Origin: Nonomuraea montanisoli
GTDB taxonomy: Bacteria; Actinomycetota; Actinomycetes; Streptosporangiales; Streptosporangiaceae
NCBI RefSeq assembly: GCF_013363975.1
Contig: NZ_JABWGN010000013.1
Span: 175,636-239,635, forward strand
Direction of reading: 5' to 3'
DNA: 64,000 nucleotides
Shown: positions 52,437 through 59,746 of the stretch, in pieces
Layout: each line of letters starts with the position of its first letter
Position numbering within the stretch: the first letter of the stretch is position 1
Notes under the pieces: model-generated
Told to the model about the DNA's origin: nothing
The model's database searches: none
What the model saw: only the letters and a program-made list of their open reading frames with translations
Position numbers and translations under genes: made by a program

Positions 52437-54605
52437 ATGGGCGATCCGCAGTATATCGAGCAGGACCGCTTGGATCGAGAGACTCGCGATCTCGTCACCG
52501 GACTCCGCCAGCAGGCCCTGCTCAATTATGGTGAAATGATCGCCGTAAAGCAGGTGTTCGAGCACACCGTGGACCACGACGAGATCGAGCTCCCGTTTCT
52601 TACTGCGGTGAAAACTGTTTTCGCCAAGCCGAAAAACGGTGACGACCTATATGGTCGCCTTCGCGAACCAGGTTCCGTGCTCGTGCTCAGCATGCCACCC
52701 GATTCAGGCCGCACCATGCTGGCCTACGCCCTGCTGGCTCGCCTCCTTGACGACGGACTGATTTCCGAAGCGCGCACCCTCCGTTACGGCGGCGCAAGCG
52801 ACTTCCCCGTCCGGCGACTACCCCATCAGTGGAACCGGGGTTTCTTGCTGGTCCTGCCAGCAGATGAGGAAGAGTCAGAAGTTCAGGTCTCGCCGCAATT
52901 CGGCAGCCGGATCGGAACTCTCTGCGATGAGTTGAAAAATCGGAACAACCGGCTTATCATCCTCACTCATCCTGATCAGTGGCGCCGCATCAGCATGGGG
53001 TCCCCCCACGACATCGCACCTTCGATCACCCCTGCCTCTCCGCAAGAAATCACCGCGAAATGGCTGTCCGCCGAAGAACCGGATCTCCCCCGCCATCTAT
53101 GGCTGGGCGCAGTCGAGATCCAGCGGCTTCTCCACGACGCGCGCCCCACGGACGCGTTGCAAGTCGTCGACCTCATCTTGTCAGCACACAGGGGCGCTCT
53201 GAGGTCATCCACGGAACATCCCGACTACCGAGCTGAAACCGACGAAGGGCGCAACGAGTTCCAGCGACTGGTGCAGAGCGTCGTCGACGCGCGCCACAAC
53301 TGGACCAGAGAATTACTCACCTGGCACAGGCAGGTCGGGCGGACGAGCGTCGAGCGCAACTTCCTTCTGGCCGCATCCGTGCTACGCGGCGCACCTGTGG
53401 CGAACGTGTACGCCAACGCCGCGGCCCTCAGCGCAACCTTCGAAGAAAAAGTCGAACTCTCCACCAGCGGACAGACGTCACCAGGTGTCATCGAGTTGCT
53501 TGACACAGTCAAGGGTGAGATATCCGACGAGGGCACCATCATCTTCACCAGACCCGGTTGGGACGATGCGGTCCTTGAGTACTTCTGGATCGACCGGCCC
53601 TTGGCCCGGAAGCAGTTCCTCGCGTGGCTGGCCGATGCACCCATCAAGGATCGCCAGGAAGCGCTGGAAGGCCTTAGACAGGAGGATCGGGAAGCACTGG
53701 CTCAGCGCATCGTCTCCTTCGCGCTTCGGTGGGCGGTACGCCATCAACGGCAGGAACCCCTCCGCGCGCTGGCCGAGGCCTGGCACACCTCGCATACCGG
53801 AAGCCGGACCGGTCGCATGTGGAGCGTCCTGGTCGAGCTAGTGTCTGCCGCCGCAGCGCGAGAGACTGCCTCTTATCTGCATGTGCTTCTTCTCAACTGG
53901 GCCAAGAGCGGCCGCCCCTCTTTGCAAAAAGCCGTCATCGCCGTATGCGGAAGCGACTTCGGCCGCGTGCACACGGTCAAAGCACTGAGGCGCTTGAAGA
54001 GGGCCACCACGCCTCCGGACGCGCAGGTGATCAACGCCCTTCGCGAAACAGTTCGCGAACTGTGGACCGAGGTTTCTCTCCGCCAGTCGCTACTAGCGTT
54101 CATCACCTCCTGGTGCGATGAAATGGATGAGAGCAGAGCCGGCGGTCATCAGGCGTTCGCCGCCCTTGCCAGCGCTGCCGGCCCTGACGACCCTTCAATG
54201 CCGCTACTGCTCGACAGCGCCGATGAGACAGAGCGAAATCTCACCGTGACAATGCTCCCCACCGGCTGGAGAACCTTGCTCGATCAAACGCACGGCTCCG
54301 CCCAGGCGATGGAAGCCAAGGCCGCCGTAAGCCTCTGGATGTCGGCTGCGCTTCGGGACGAAGGCTTAGCTCCGTCCATACTGAGCTCCTTGCGACAAGC
54401 CGTCGCTCCAGGCGGCCCGGAAGGGGCACAACAGCGTCGTGACCGGCTGCGCACATACGTCGTGGCTTGGTCGGAAGAGGGGGACGACGCGCTTCGGGAG
54501 CAGCGGAGGGCGATATATGGTCAACTGTCCCAACTGCTCGACATCGATCTGACCACGACGATGCGCCATCAGTTGCAGCAGCAGCCCAGCGACGAAGAGC
54601 CCTAG
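52437..54605 (+). CDS. 722-aa protein with degenerate P-loop (STAND-like)
   Basis: An N-terminal helix leads to a P-loop-like region: VLVLSMPPDSGRTMLAYALL (about residues 81-100) has the place and fold pattern of Walker A, but reads P-P-D-S-G-R-T where G-x-x-x-x-G-K-T is expected. A Walker-B-like GFLLVLPADEEESE and a sensor-like RLIILTHPDQW follow. After about residue 230 the protein is all helical, with no clear repeats. This resembles signal-transducing STAND ATPases that have lost catalysis. AAAGAGG stands five bases before the ATG at 52437. Base composition is clearly lower in GC than the chromosomal genes on either side. The next gene begins six bases after its stop. Confidence 0.7.
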   Translation: MGDPQYIEQDRLDRETRDLVTGLRQQALLNYGEMIAVKQVFEHTVDHDEIELPFLTAVKTVFAKPKNGDDLYGRLREPGSVLVLSMPPDSGRTMLAYALLARLLDDGLISEARTLRYGGASDFPVRRLPHQWNRGFLLVLPADEEESEVQVSPQFGSRIGTLCDELKNRNNRLIILTHPDQWRRISMGSPHDIAPSITPASPQEITAKWLSAEEPDLPRHLWLGAVEIQRLLHDARPTDALQVVDLILSAHRGALRSSTEHPDYRAETDEGRNEFQRLVQSVVDARHNWTRELLTWHRQVGRTSVERNFLLAASVLRGAPVANVYANAAALSATFEEKVELSTSGQTSPGVIELLDTVKGEISDEGTIIFTRPGWDDAVLEYFWIDRPLARKQFLAWLADAPIKDRQEALEGLRQEDREALAQRIVSFALRWAVRHQRQEPLRALAEAWHTSHTGSRTGRMWSVLVELVSAAAARETASYLHVLLLNWAKSGRPSLQKAVIAVCGSDFGRVHTVKALRRLKRATTPPDAQVINALRETVRELWTEVSLRQSLLAFITSWCDEMDESRAGGHQAFAALASAAGPDDPSMPLLLDSADETERNLTVTMLPTGWRTLLDQTHGSAQAMEAKAAVSLWMSAALRDEGLAPSILSSLRQAVAPGGPEGAQQRRDRLRTYVVAWSEEGDDALREQRRAIYGQLSQLLDIDLTTTMRHQLQQQPSDEEP

Positions 54606-54611
54606 CCCGCG

Positions 54612-55361
54612 ATGGGGTTTCTGCGCCGACGCTCCGCACGTGCCACGCCCTCGCCGGTAACGGTTCATGTCTTCACGGACCGGCTGGACACCGCGAACGC
54701 CGGGCTGGCCTTCGACGCCAGCATCCGCGTCGAGTGGCGCCGTGACCTGTCCACGTCAGGAGGGCCGGTCACCCCTCGTACGGTCGCGCGTATGACCCGG
54801 CGCATCGTGGAGAAGACCGTCAGAGAGACGAGCGTCCTGCGCCTCCAAGACGCTGAAGAGAAGGTTGAAGCAGTACTGCGGGACAGGTTGCCGCTACGTG
54901 GCGAGGGCGTCGAGGTGGTGCGAGCGACAGTTGCCCTGACAACCGATGACGAAACCGTGCGTGCCGCGAAGCGAGTGCAGAGATTGCTCCATGAGCAGGA
55001 GCTGGATGAGCTCGCCCGCAGGCAGGTCAAAGCGCGCGCGGACTTTCTTCGGGAGGTGATGTTCGCCGATCCCGCCTCTGCTCGCCTTTACGCCATGCTC
55101 GACATCCCAGAACGCATCGGCGGGGCACGCGAAGGGATGGACGTCGACGAGGTGGTCCGGCGCCTCAACGAGTGGAGCCCCCGGTCGCGCTGGGTGGTGA
55201 CCGCCCAGATTCTGTATGACTTCGTCAACGGCCTGTCCGAGAGCGGCCGCGAGGACCTGCTGAAGATCGTCGCCAGCGCCATCGCCACCCTGGGCACGAC
55301 CGAGCAGGCGGATGAATTTCTCCATACGGCGCACATCGCTGAGGATCCCTTGAAACGCTGA
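54612..55361 (+). CDS. 249-aa protein, possibly SPFH/band-7-like
   Basis: An early beta-rich part (VTVHVFTDRLDTANAGLAFD, SIRVEWRRDL) is followed by VRETSVLRLQDAEEKVEAVL, RLPLRGEGVEVVRATVALT and a long charged helix (AAKRVQRLLHEQELDELARR, KARADFLREVMFADPASARL). Strand followed by G-V-x-V and a coiled helix is the order of SPFH (band-7/stomatin) domains, and some actinobacterial proteins of this length show it. I give this as a weak assignment. The C-terminal 80 residues are helical. No membrane anchor is visible. It lies six bases after the NTPase-like gene and is surely co-transcribed with it. Confidence 0.6.
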   Translation: MGFLRRRSARATPSPVTVHVFTDRLDTANAGLAFDASIRVEWRRDLSTSGGPVTPRTVARMTRRIVEKTVRETSVLRLQDAEEKVEAVLRDRLPLRGEGVEVVRATVALTTDDETVRAAKRVQRLLHEQELDELARRQVKARADFLREVMFADPASARLYAMLDIPERIGGAREGMDVDEVVRRLNEWSPRSRWVVTAQILYDFVNGLSESGREDLLKIVASAIATLGTTEQADEFLHTAHIAEDPLKR

Positions 55362-55369
55362 ATGCATAG

Positions 55370-55704
55370 CTGCTCCGCGCCCACCTCGCCGACGGCTGTT
55401 CACCGGGGTCCGCGGAGGTGAACTGCCCAGCAACACCTACCGGCGAGTGTGGGCCGGAGCCCGCGAGAACGCCCTGACGAGCAAGGAAGCACAGTCCCCG
55501 TTGGCCGGACGGGTCTACGATCTCCGCCACGCCTGCGTCTCGACCTGGCTCAACGCCGGCGTACCTGCCACGCAGGTGGCCGAATGGGCAGGTCACAGCG
55601 TGAAAGTCCTGCTCAGGATCTACGCCAAGTGCATCGTTGGCCAAGACGAGGTCGCGAGGCAGCGCATCGAGCAGGCTCTGAGGGACGACCATCGCGGACC
55701 ATGA
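55370..55704 (+). pseudogene. Tyrosine recombinase relic (C-terminal part)
   Basis: From about 55393 the frame reads RLFTGVRGGELP, then VYDLRHACVSTWLNAG, VAEWAGHSVKVLLRIYAKC and RIEQALRD to the TGA at 55704. This is the C-terminal third of a phage-type integrase with the H-x-x-R-like histidine region, the GHS and the nucleophile tyrosine. LLRAHLADG just before, in another frame, shows a frameshift near 55390; the N-terminal part with the first catalytic arginine is missing. It cannot be active. It lies left of the tRNA remnant and so is probably the trace of an earlier element at this site, or an eroded end of the island. Confidence 0.8.
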
Positions 55705-55793
55705 TCCGTACCCGGCGCGGAACCGCGGGGACGCATTGGGGAGAGCCACCCGCAAACGATCGGTACCAGCCGTAGACAGCCGGACAGACGAAA

Positions 55794-55830
55794 CCCCCGC
55801 CTCACTGCGTCAGTGCAGCTCAGGCGGGGG
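55794..55830 (-). terminator. tRNA-type terminator (nested hairpin)
   Basis: CCCCCGCCT and AGGCGGGGG form the outer stem; CACTG and CAGTG with a CGT loop form a second one inside. On the minus strand the stem is followed by GTTTCGTCTGT, a T-rich run. It lies 20 bases beyond the tRNA 3'-end remnant, in the right orientation to be that tRNA gene's natural terminator. Confidence 0.75.
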
Positions 55831-55850
55831 TCTCCCCTGGTGGTGAAGTG

Positions 55851-55892
55851 CGCGCCCTGCAGGATTCGAACCTGCGACCGTCGGATTAGAAG
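55851..55892 (-). other. tRNA 3'-half (Arg-TCT-like), attachment-site remnant
   Basis: On the minus strand the sequence runs from the anticodon loop CTTCTAA through TCCGACGG, the T-arm GCAGGTTCGAATCCTGC and AGGGCGCG. The T-stem pairs perfectly, but no acceptor or D-arm with matching bases stands upstream: the bases on the 5' side of the loop (ATCCA) do not pair with TCCGA. So only the 3' half of a tRNA is here, still followed by its terminator. This is what an integrated actinomycete element leaves at the distal end of its attachment site. The element then extends rightwards. The anticodon suggests tRNA-Arg(TCT), but identity is tentative. Confidence 0.65.
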
Positions 55893-56015
55893 TGGATCGC
55901 CTTCATAGCGCACCGCCCCGTTACTGAGCTGCGGATAGTCAGTTGGTCGCGAGGCTGGCATCGTTGAGCATTCCGGGCATGTTCCGGATCATGCTGCCAC
56001 GACAATACTGGTCCC

Positions 56016-56510
56016 ATGCAACTCTCGGCGGAACTGCACGCGTACCTTGTCGAGCTTCGCGGTGACCTGCTCCGCCAACGGCTCGTCGGTCGTGTTGCAG
56101 ACGCAGGTTGGATGGCCTGCGACCTGATCGGAGCCGGAATCGACACGCCCAGTACGCTCGAACTAGCCGGATACGCCCTCGCGGTCGGTCCCCTTTCGGA
56201 GATTGAACCGTTGCTTCGTCAGGTGCTTTCCGAATGCGGAATGCCCCCAGTGGATATCCAGCAGGAGCCGTGGGATGTCGCGCACGATATCTCACTAGCC
56301 ATGCAGGACGGCACGCTACCCATCTCGGCTGGCGCCGATTTCCTAATCACCGAACTCTCACCTCTATGCGGCCACCCGCCCGAGATCACAGAGCTCATGA
56401 TCCTCGTCGATGATTGGGAAGCCTTACGAAGCACGCCGCCAACTGATGATGAGCTCCGATGCCAAGCTGGAGAGATCGCGAAAGCGGCGCGACTACGACG
56501 CATGAAATGA
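56016..56510 (+). CDS. Hypothetical protein (164 aa) at the element's left end
   Basis: No family is recognised. The protein is acidic and mainly helical (ELHAYLVELRGDLLRQRLVG, ADFLITELSPLCGHPPEITE, MILVDDWEALRSTPP). It has no signal or membrane segment. It is the first gene inside the integrated element, 124 bases from the tRNA remnant. No convincing Shine-Dalgarno sequence precedes the ATG at 56016. Lower GC than the chromosomal genes supports mobile origin. Probably accessory cargo. Confidence 0.6.
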   Translation: MQLSAELHAYLVELRGDLLRQRLVGRVADAGWMACDLIGAGIDTPSTLELAGYALAVGPLSEIEPLLRQVLSECGMPPVDIQQEPWDVAHDISLAMQDGTLPISAGADFLITELSPLCGHPPEITELMILVDDWEALRSTPPTDDELRCQAGEIAKAARLRRMK

Positions 56511-56931
56511 AAGAGAGCGGGCTCTGGCCCCCTGACCGTCGCCAATCGTCATAGCCAGTTTGGAAGATCTCGGCTCACGATCCCCTGGCGTGCTCCAGCG
56601 CTGGCCAGGTGCCGTGCGGCCCTGCCCGTAAGTCCCCGCTATTCCCCTTGATCACCGCCCTATCAGGCACGCAACGGGCACGCGCGCCGACTGGCGATGG
56701 TTTTACAGCGCGTGACCGTTGCGGCTGAGATACGGCCTTCCGCCTGCGGCATGACCGTGTCTCACCACGATGCGAACCATGTTCATTGCACGTATATTGC
56801 ACAGGAAGTGCACCGTACCGACCTTGTCATGATCGCTTGCCTCTGCTTAAGTGTTCGGAGTGAATCGTGATTCCGATATAGGCGGGCGTCTCGAACCTGT
56901 TCCGGCGAAGGTCAAACCGGCGGGTGAGAGG
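56511..56931. other. Gene-poor stretch in the element
   Basis: I see no gene here: the open frames are short and without sense. Near 56785-56815 the sequence TTGCACGTATATTGCACAGG is followed by TGCACCG, giving three TGCAC copies within about 30 bases, which may be a regulatory site. Otherwise the stretch looks non-coding. Confidence 0.4.
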
Positions 56932-57177
56932 ATGAACCGCATCCCACTGCTCCTTATCTTAGGCGCGGTCCCCCTTCTGCTTGCCAACTGGTTCATCGCT
57001 ACCGTGATCCTTGGACACGACTGCACCCTTTTATACGAGGGCGGCAACATTACGGAATGTGCTGGCGGGCTATCAGAGGAAGAGATGACCGCCACATCGG
57101 GACTGATGGCGCTGGTGCTACTTGTTGTCCAGATAGGGCTGATCGTCCTATTGTGCCGGCGCACCCGCGGATCGTAG
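56932..57177 (+). CDS. Small two-helix membrane protein
   Basis: The 81-residue product has two hydrophobic helices (IPLLLILGAVPLLLANWFIA and LMALVLLVVQIGLIVLLCRR) around a 25-residue acidic loop with two cysteines (HDCTLLYEGGNITECAGG), likely outside and disulfide-linked. The start is uncertain: the ATG at 56932 begins the hydrophobic part, while a GTG at 56851 would add a polar 27-residue extension. No family is recognised. Confidence 0.45.
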   Translation: MNRIPLLLILGAVPLLLANWFIATVILGHDCTLLYEGGNITECAGGLSEEEMTATSGLMALVLLVVQIGLIVLLCRRTRGS

Positions 57178-57568
57178 CGAGGCCGAATGATCGGCGACGC
57201 GCTGGACAAGCCACCGTTCCAGTTCGTGATGCACACGGTGATCAGCCTGTTGCCCGGTGGGCCCGGGCTGAGGAACGAAGCCCTGGACCTTCGATCGCCC
57301 CCAACCATGTCCGGCGACCAGCCATGCCGTGGCGATCGTTGGGCTGCATCTGTGCGGTGGCGCGGCAACCCCGGTCGGAGCGTTCGGCAAGTACGGCGAG
57401 GTTGGCGTGCGGCGGTCGGCCCGGTGTCCCGCCGCCGTCCGGGACCGGCCCCCAGGCCGCACGCCCGGACGGCGGGCGGGCGGAGGGCCGGAGTACGGCG
57501 GCGCGCCGCGCCGCCGCTTGATACCTAACAGATCAATTCGGCAATGCAGCAGAGTGGCCGCAAGTCGA
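57178..57568. other. Gene-poor stretch with hairpin near the XRE gene end
   Basis: There is no convincing gene in these 390 bases. A perfect 9-base-pair inverted repeat GGCGGCGCG-c-CGCGCCGCC at 57497-57515 lies 54 bases beyond the stop of the minus-strand XRE gene and may terminate it. On the minus strand a short stretch (PTGQQADHRVHHELERWLVQ) looks protein-like, perhaps an old transposase scrap. Confidence 0.4.
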
Positions 57569-58861
57569 TCAATCGAGCAGTTCCGGACGGCGGCTCGCGA
57601 GGGCTCGACGGGCTGTCACGAATCGTTCGTGGAACTCTTCGGCAAGTGCTTCGCGGCGGTAGCGCTGGCGTAGTACGCGGTCGAGGTCCGCGGCGCGGTT
57701 GACCAAATCAGTGAGGGACCGGCGGTCGATGTCGAAGGCGGCCATGCCATTCTCGACTGCTGCATCGAGGTCGCCGCGTCGGGCGTGGACGATGCCGAGG
57801 TCTATGTGGGCGTCGGCCACGCGCATGGGGGCGTTGGACGTGCCGTCAGGTCGGGTGTGCATCTGGATCGTCTCGCGAGCGTGTTCTTCGGCGCGATCGT
57901 CGTCGGCAAGCCAGGTGTAACAGGTGGCGGCGTAGAAGACCCATTTGGCGTGGTCGAACACGAAGTGGTGATCGGTATTGTCGGGCATGGGCAGGCGTCC
58001 GAGGACTTCAGCGCCGCGGGTCAGTGCGCGATCTGCCTCACGGCGATCGCCGATGCGGGCCAGACCGCGAGCTTCCTGCAAGGTGAGCTGGACCATGGCG
58101 CTGGTCTGGCCAGCGACGGCCTGCCCCATACGAGCGGCGGTCACCACGTCCTCATAGCGGCCTTCGACCAGAGCGAACCAAGCTGACATCTCGTGCGCCC
58201 ATCCCATGAGTTCGCCGTGCCCGACCTGTCGGCCCATCTCAAAGGCGGCTCGGCGAGCCGTCTCGGCTTCCTCTCGCTCACCCAAGTCGTAGTGGACGCA
58301 TCCGAGTAGGGCGGTGAGCCAGCCTGTGATGACGAGGAGTTCGCGGTGCTGATCGAGGGTGAGGCGGCCGGCGAGCAGCTTGTTGACCTGGGCTAGGCGC
58401 TTCTGCGTCCGGTCTCGGAGCGTACCGGCCGGCACCACGGGATATGCGCGACAGAGCAGATCGACGGCCTCGGCAAGAGCTTCCAAAGTGCCGGTACCGA
58501 CGTCCGATGCCTGGAGCTGCTGGGCGAGCTCCATGGTTCCGTACAGGTCGGCCTCGGCCCGTAGGGCGTCCATCGGCAGGATGGCCGACGCCTCGATCAG
58601 GCGGCTGCCCGTCTGCCTGGCTTGCAAGAATCCCAACGCCTCCGGCTGCAACCCAGTCAGTTGCGTCAGTGCCAGCCGGTACGGCGAGCGTGGCCAGCGA
58701 ACTTCGCCGGCCTCCCATCGCCGGATGCGCTCCTCGTCACAGGTTAGGCGTTCCGCAATGCCGATTTGGGTGCTGTTAATTCGGTCGGCCATTTCGGCGC
58801 GCGTGAGCTGGTGTTCATTGCGCCAAGCGCGGAGTTGGACATTGGGAATGTTCTCGGGCAT
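57569..58861 (-). CDS. XRE-family regulator with TPR-type C-terminus (element-borne)
   Basis: The N-terminal 75 residues form a helix-turn-helix (LRAWRNEHQLTRAEMADRI, RLTCDEERIRRWEAGEVRWP). The rest of the 430 residues is a TPR-like helical array (ELMGWAHEMSAWFALVEGRY, EARGLARIGDRREADRAL, HIDLGIVHARRGDLDAAVEN). This type is common in actinobacterial integrative elements and near antibiotic clusters, where it senses an unknown ligand. It is divergent from the small zinc-ribbon gene, with 155 bases in between. The target is unknown. Confidence 0.85.
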   Translation of the reverse strand: MPENIPNVQLRAWRNEHQLTRAEMADRINSTQIGIAERLTCDEERIRRWEAGEVRWPRSPYRLALTQLTGLQPEALGFLQARQTGSRLIEASAILPMDALRAEADLYGTMELAQQLQASDVGTGTLEALAEAVDLLCRAYPVVPAGTLRDRTQKRLAQVNKLLAGRLTLDQHRELLVITGWLTALLGCVHYDLGEREEAETARRAAFEMGRQVGHGELMGWAHEMSAWFALVEGRYEDVVTAARMGQAVAGQTSAMVQLTLQEARGLARIGDRREADRALTRGAEVLGRLPMPDNTDHHFVFDHAKWVFYAATCYTWLADDDRAEEHARETIQMHTRPDGTSNAPMRVADAHIDLGIVHARRGDLDAAVENGMAAFDIDRRSLTDLVNRAADLDRVLRQRYRREALAEEFHERFVTARRALASRRPELLD

Positions 58862-59016
58862 CTGCGGGCCTTCCTCCCGGCTGGGGGCTCAAGAGGGGAT
58901 TAGAGGGGGGCCACTCGGGGGTCCTGCGTTTCTCCTTTTGACGGTGGACTTGCCATCAACCAACAAGGTATGTGAAGCGGCCTCCCGACACAGGGAACGC
59001 CGGATGAATCGAGGAG

Positions 59017-59211
59017 ATGGCGACGGTGACCCGGCCAGACGAGAACAGCGAGGCAAGGCCCTGCCGTGCGTGTCGGGGACGCGGTTACAAGCTCAAGAGC
59101 TCGCGCCGCTTTCTCCTGATCGACGCCGACGGGGAGGAGGCGGAACGGAGTGAGGAGCGCAAGTGTCTCGATTGCCTCGGCGACGGCCAGGGCGAAGGGA
59201 GCGGGAGATGA
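59017..59211 (+). CDS. Small CxxCxGxG zinc-ribbon-like protein
   Basis: This 64-residue protein has two DnaJ-type zinc-binding motifs, CRACRGRGY (residues about 17-25) and CLDCLGDGQ (about 50-58), separated by a charged beta-hairpin. It is small, hydrophilic and without DnaJ's J domain. Similar proteins accompany GntR and Tra genes on actinomycete plasmids and integrative elements. GAGGAG stands just before the ATG. The next gene's ATG overlaps its TGA, so the two are coupled. Confidence 0.7.
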   Translation: MATVTRPDENSEARPCRACRGRGYKLKSSRRFLLIDADGEEAERSEERKCLDCLGDGQGEGSGR

Positions 59212-59489
59212 ACTTGGTCATGCAGGCTGCCATGGCCGGCCTCGCGCAGCAGGACGAGGCGAACGCCTTGATCCGGCTGCGCGACCGGCTCGCGAGTCGT
59301 GGCGTCAATGCGGAGCTGCGCGACAACAACACCGCGCTGATGGTGCACCGGCCTGAGCCGGGGCTGCCGGTGTGGGTGTTCGTCGGATACGGCGGTGCGT
59401 ACTACTCCTGGCAGAGCGCTGAGCAGCGTCATCCGGTCGATGATGTGGAGGGCGCCGCGAACGTCTTGGCGGAGTACATCGCCAAGTGA
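59208..59489 (+). CDS. Conserved-type small hypothetical protein
   Basis: The 93-residue product (QAAMAGLAQQDEANALIRLR, then VWVFVGYGGAYYSWQSAEQ, ending VLAEYIAK) has one amphipathic helix followed by strands and resembles small hypothetical proteins of actinomycete elements. It shares ATGA with the upstream zinc-ribbon gene and GGGAG stands before its ATG. Both probably form one transcript ending at the hairpin at 59573-59647. Function unknown. Confidence 0.65.
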   Translation: MNLVMQAAMAGLAQQDEANALIRLRDRLASRGVNAELRDNNTALMVHRPEPGLPVWVFVGYGGAYYSWQSAEQRHPVDDVEGAANVLAEYIAK

Positions 59490-59572
59490 GGACAGGCGCG
59501 GCGAGGCGGTGACGGCCTTGGCCAGGAGGGGACCAGGGTGGGCCGTCTCATCGCCTCGTCGCGTCTTCCCTG

Positions 59573-59647
59573 CCCGGCAGGCAGTCACTTCCACGCCCTG
59601 GGAGGGTCGCCCCCGATCCCTCCCTGGCTGCCTGCCGGGCCTTTTCC
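59573..59647 (+). terminator. Large nested rho-independent terminator
   Basis: CCCGGCAGGCAG (59573-59584) pairs perfectly with CTGCCTGCCGGG (59628-59639), and GGGAGGG (59600-59606) with CCCTCCC (59618-59624) inside. CCTTTTCC follows the outer arm. It separates the two small genes from the GntR gene. Confidence 0.8.
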
Positions 59648-59708
59648 TGGAGGGCTGGCGTTTACCGCAGTGGCGTGGACAGGCGGTGCTCGGCCAGGTT
59701 ACTCTCAA

Positions 59709-59724
59709 ACTTGGTAAAACAACC
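59709..59724. promoter_or_regulatory. Candidate GntR operator in its own promoter
   Basis: ACTTG-GTAAAA-CAACC at 59709-59724 matches the ACTTG-N6-CAAGT pattern of the two operators at 61412 and 61453 except for its last two bases. It is 23 bases upstream of the GntR start, so autorepression is likely. Confidence 0.55.
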
Positions 59725-59746
59725 TGTCGGGTGTTGGACGGTCATA

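Noticed and set aside
55851..55960. A full tRNA gene on the minus strand
   Set aside because: I tried to fold the bases upstream of the T-arm half into acceptor, D and anticodon stems. The anticodon 5' stem and acceptor do not pair, so only a 3' half is supported.
56575..56802. 75-residue minus-strand frame in the element
   Set aside because: Cysteine- and arginine-rich without a fold pattern or ribosome site; probably non-coding.
57187..57528. 113-residue plus-strand frame after the small membrane protein gene
   Set aside because: The second half is Arg/Pro/Gly low complexity and the frame crosses a hairpin; no conservation pattern can be seen.
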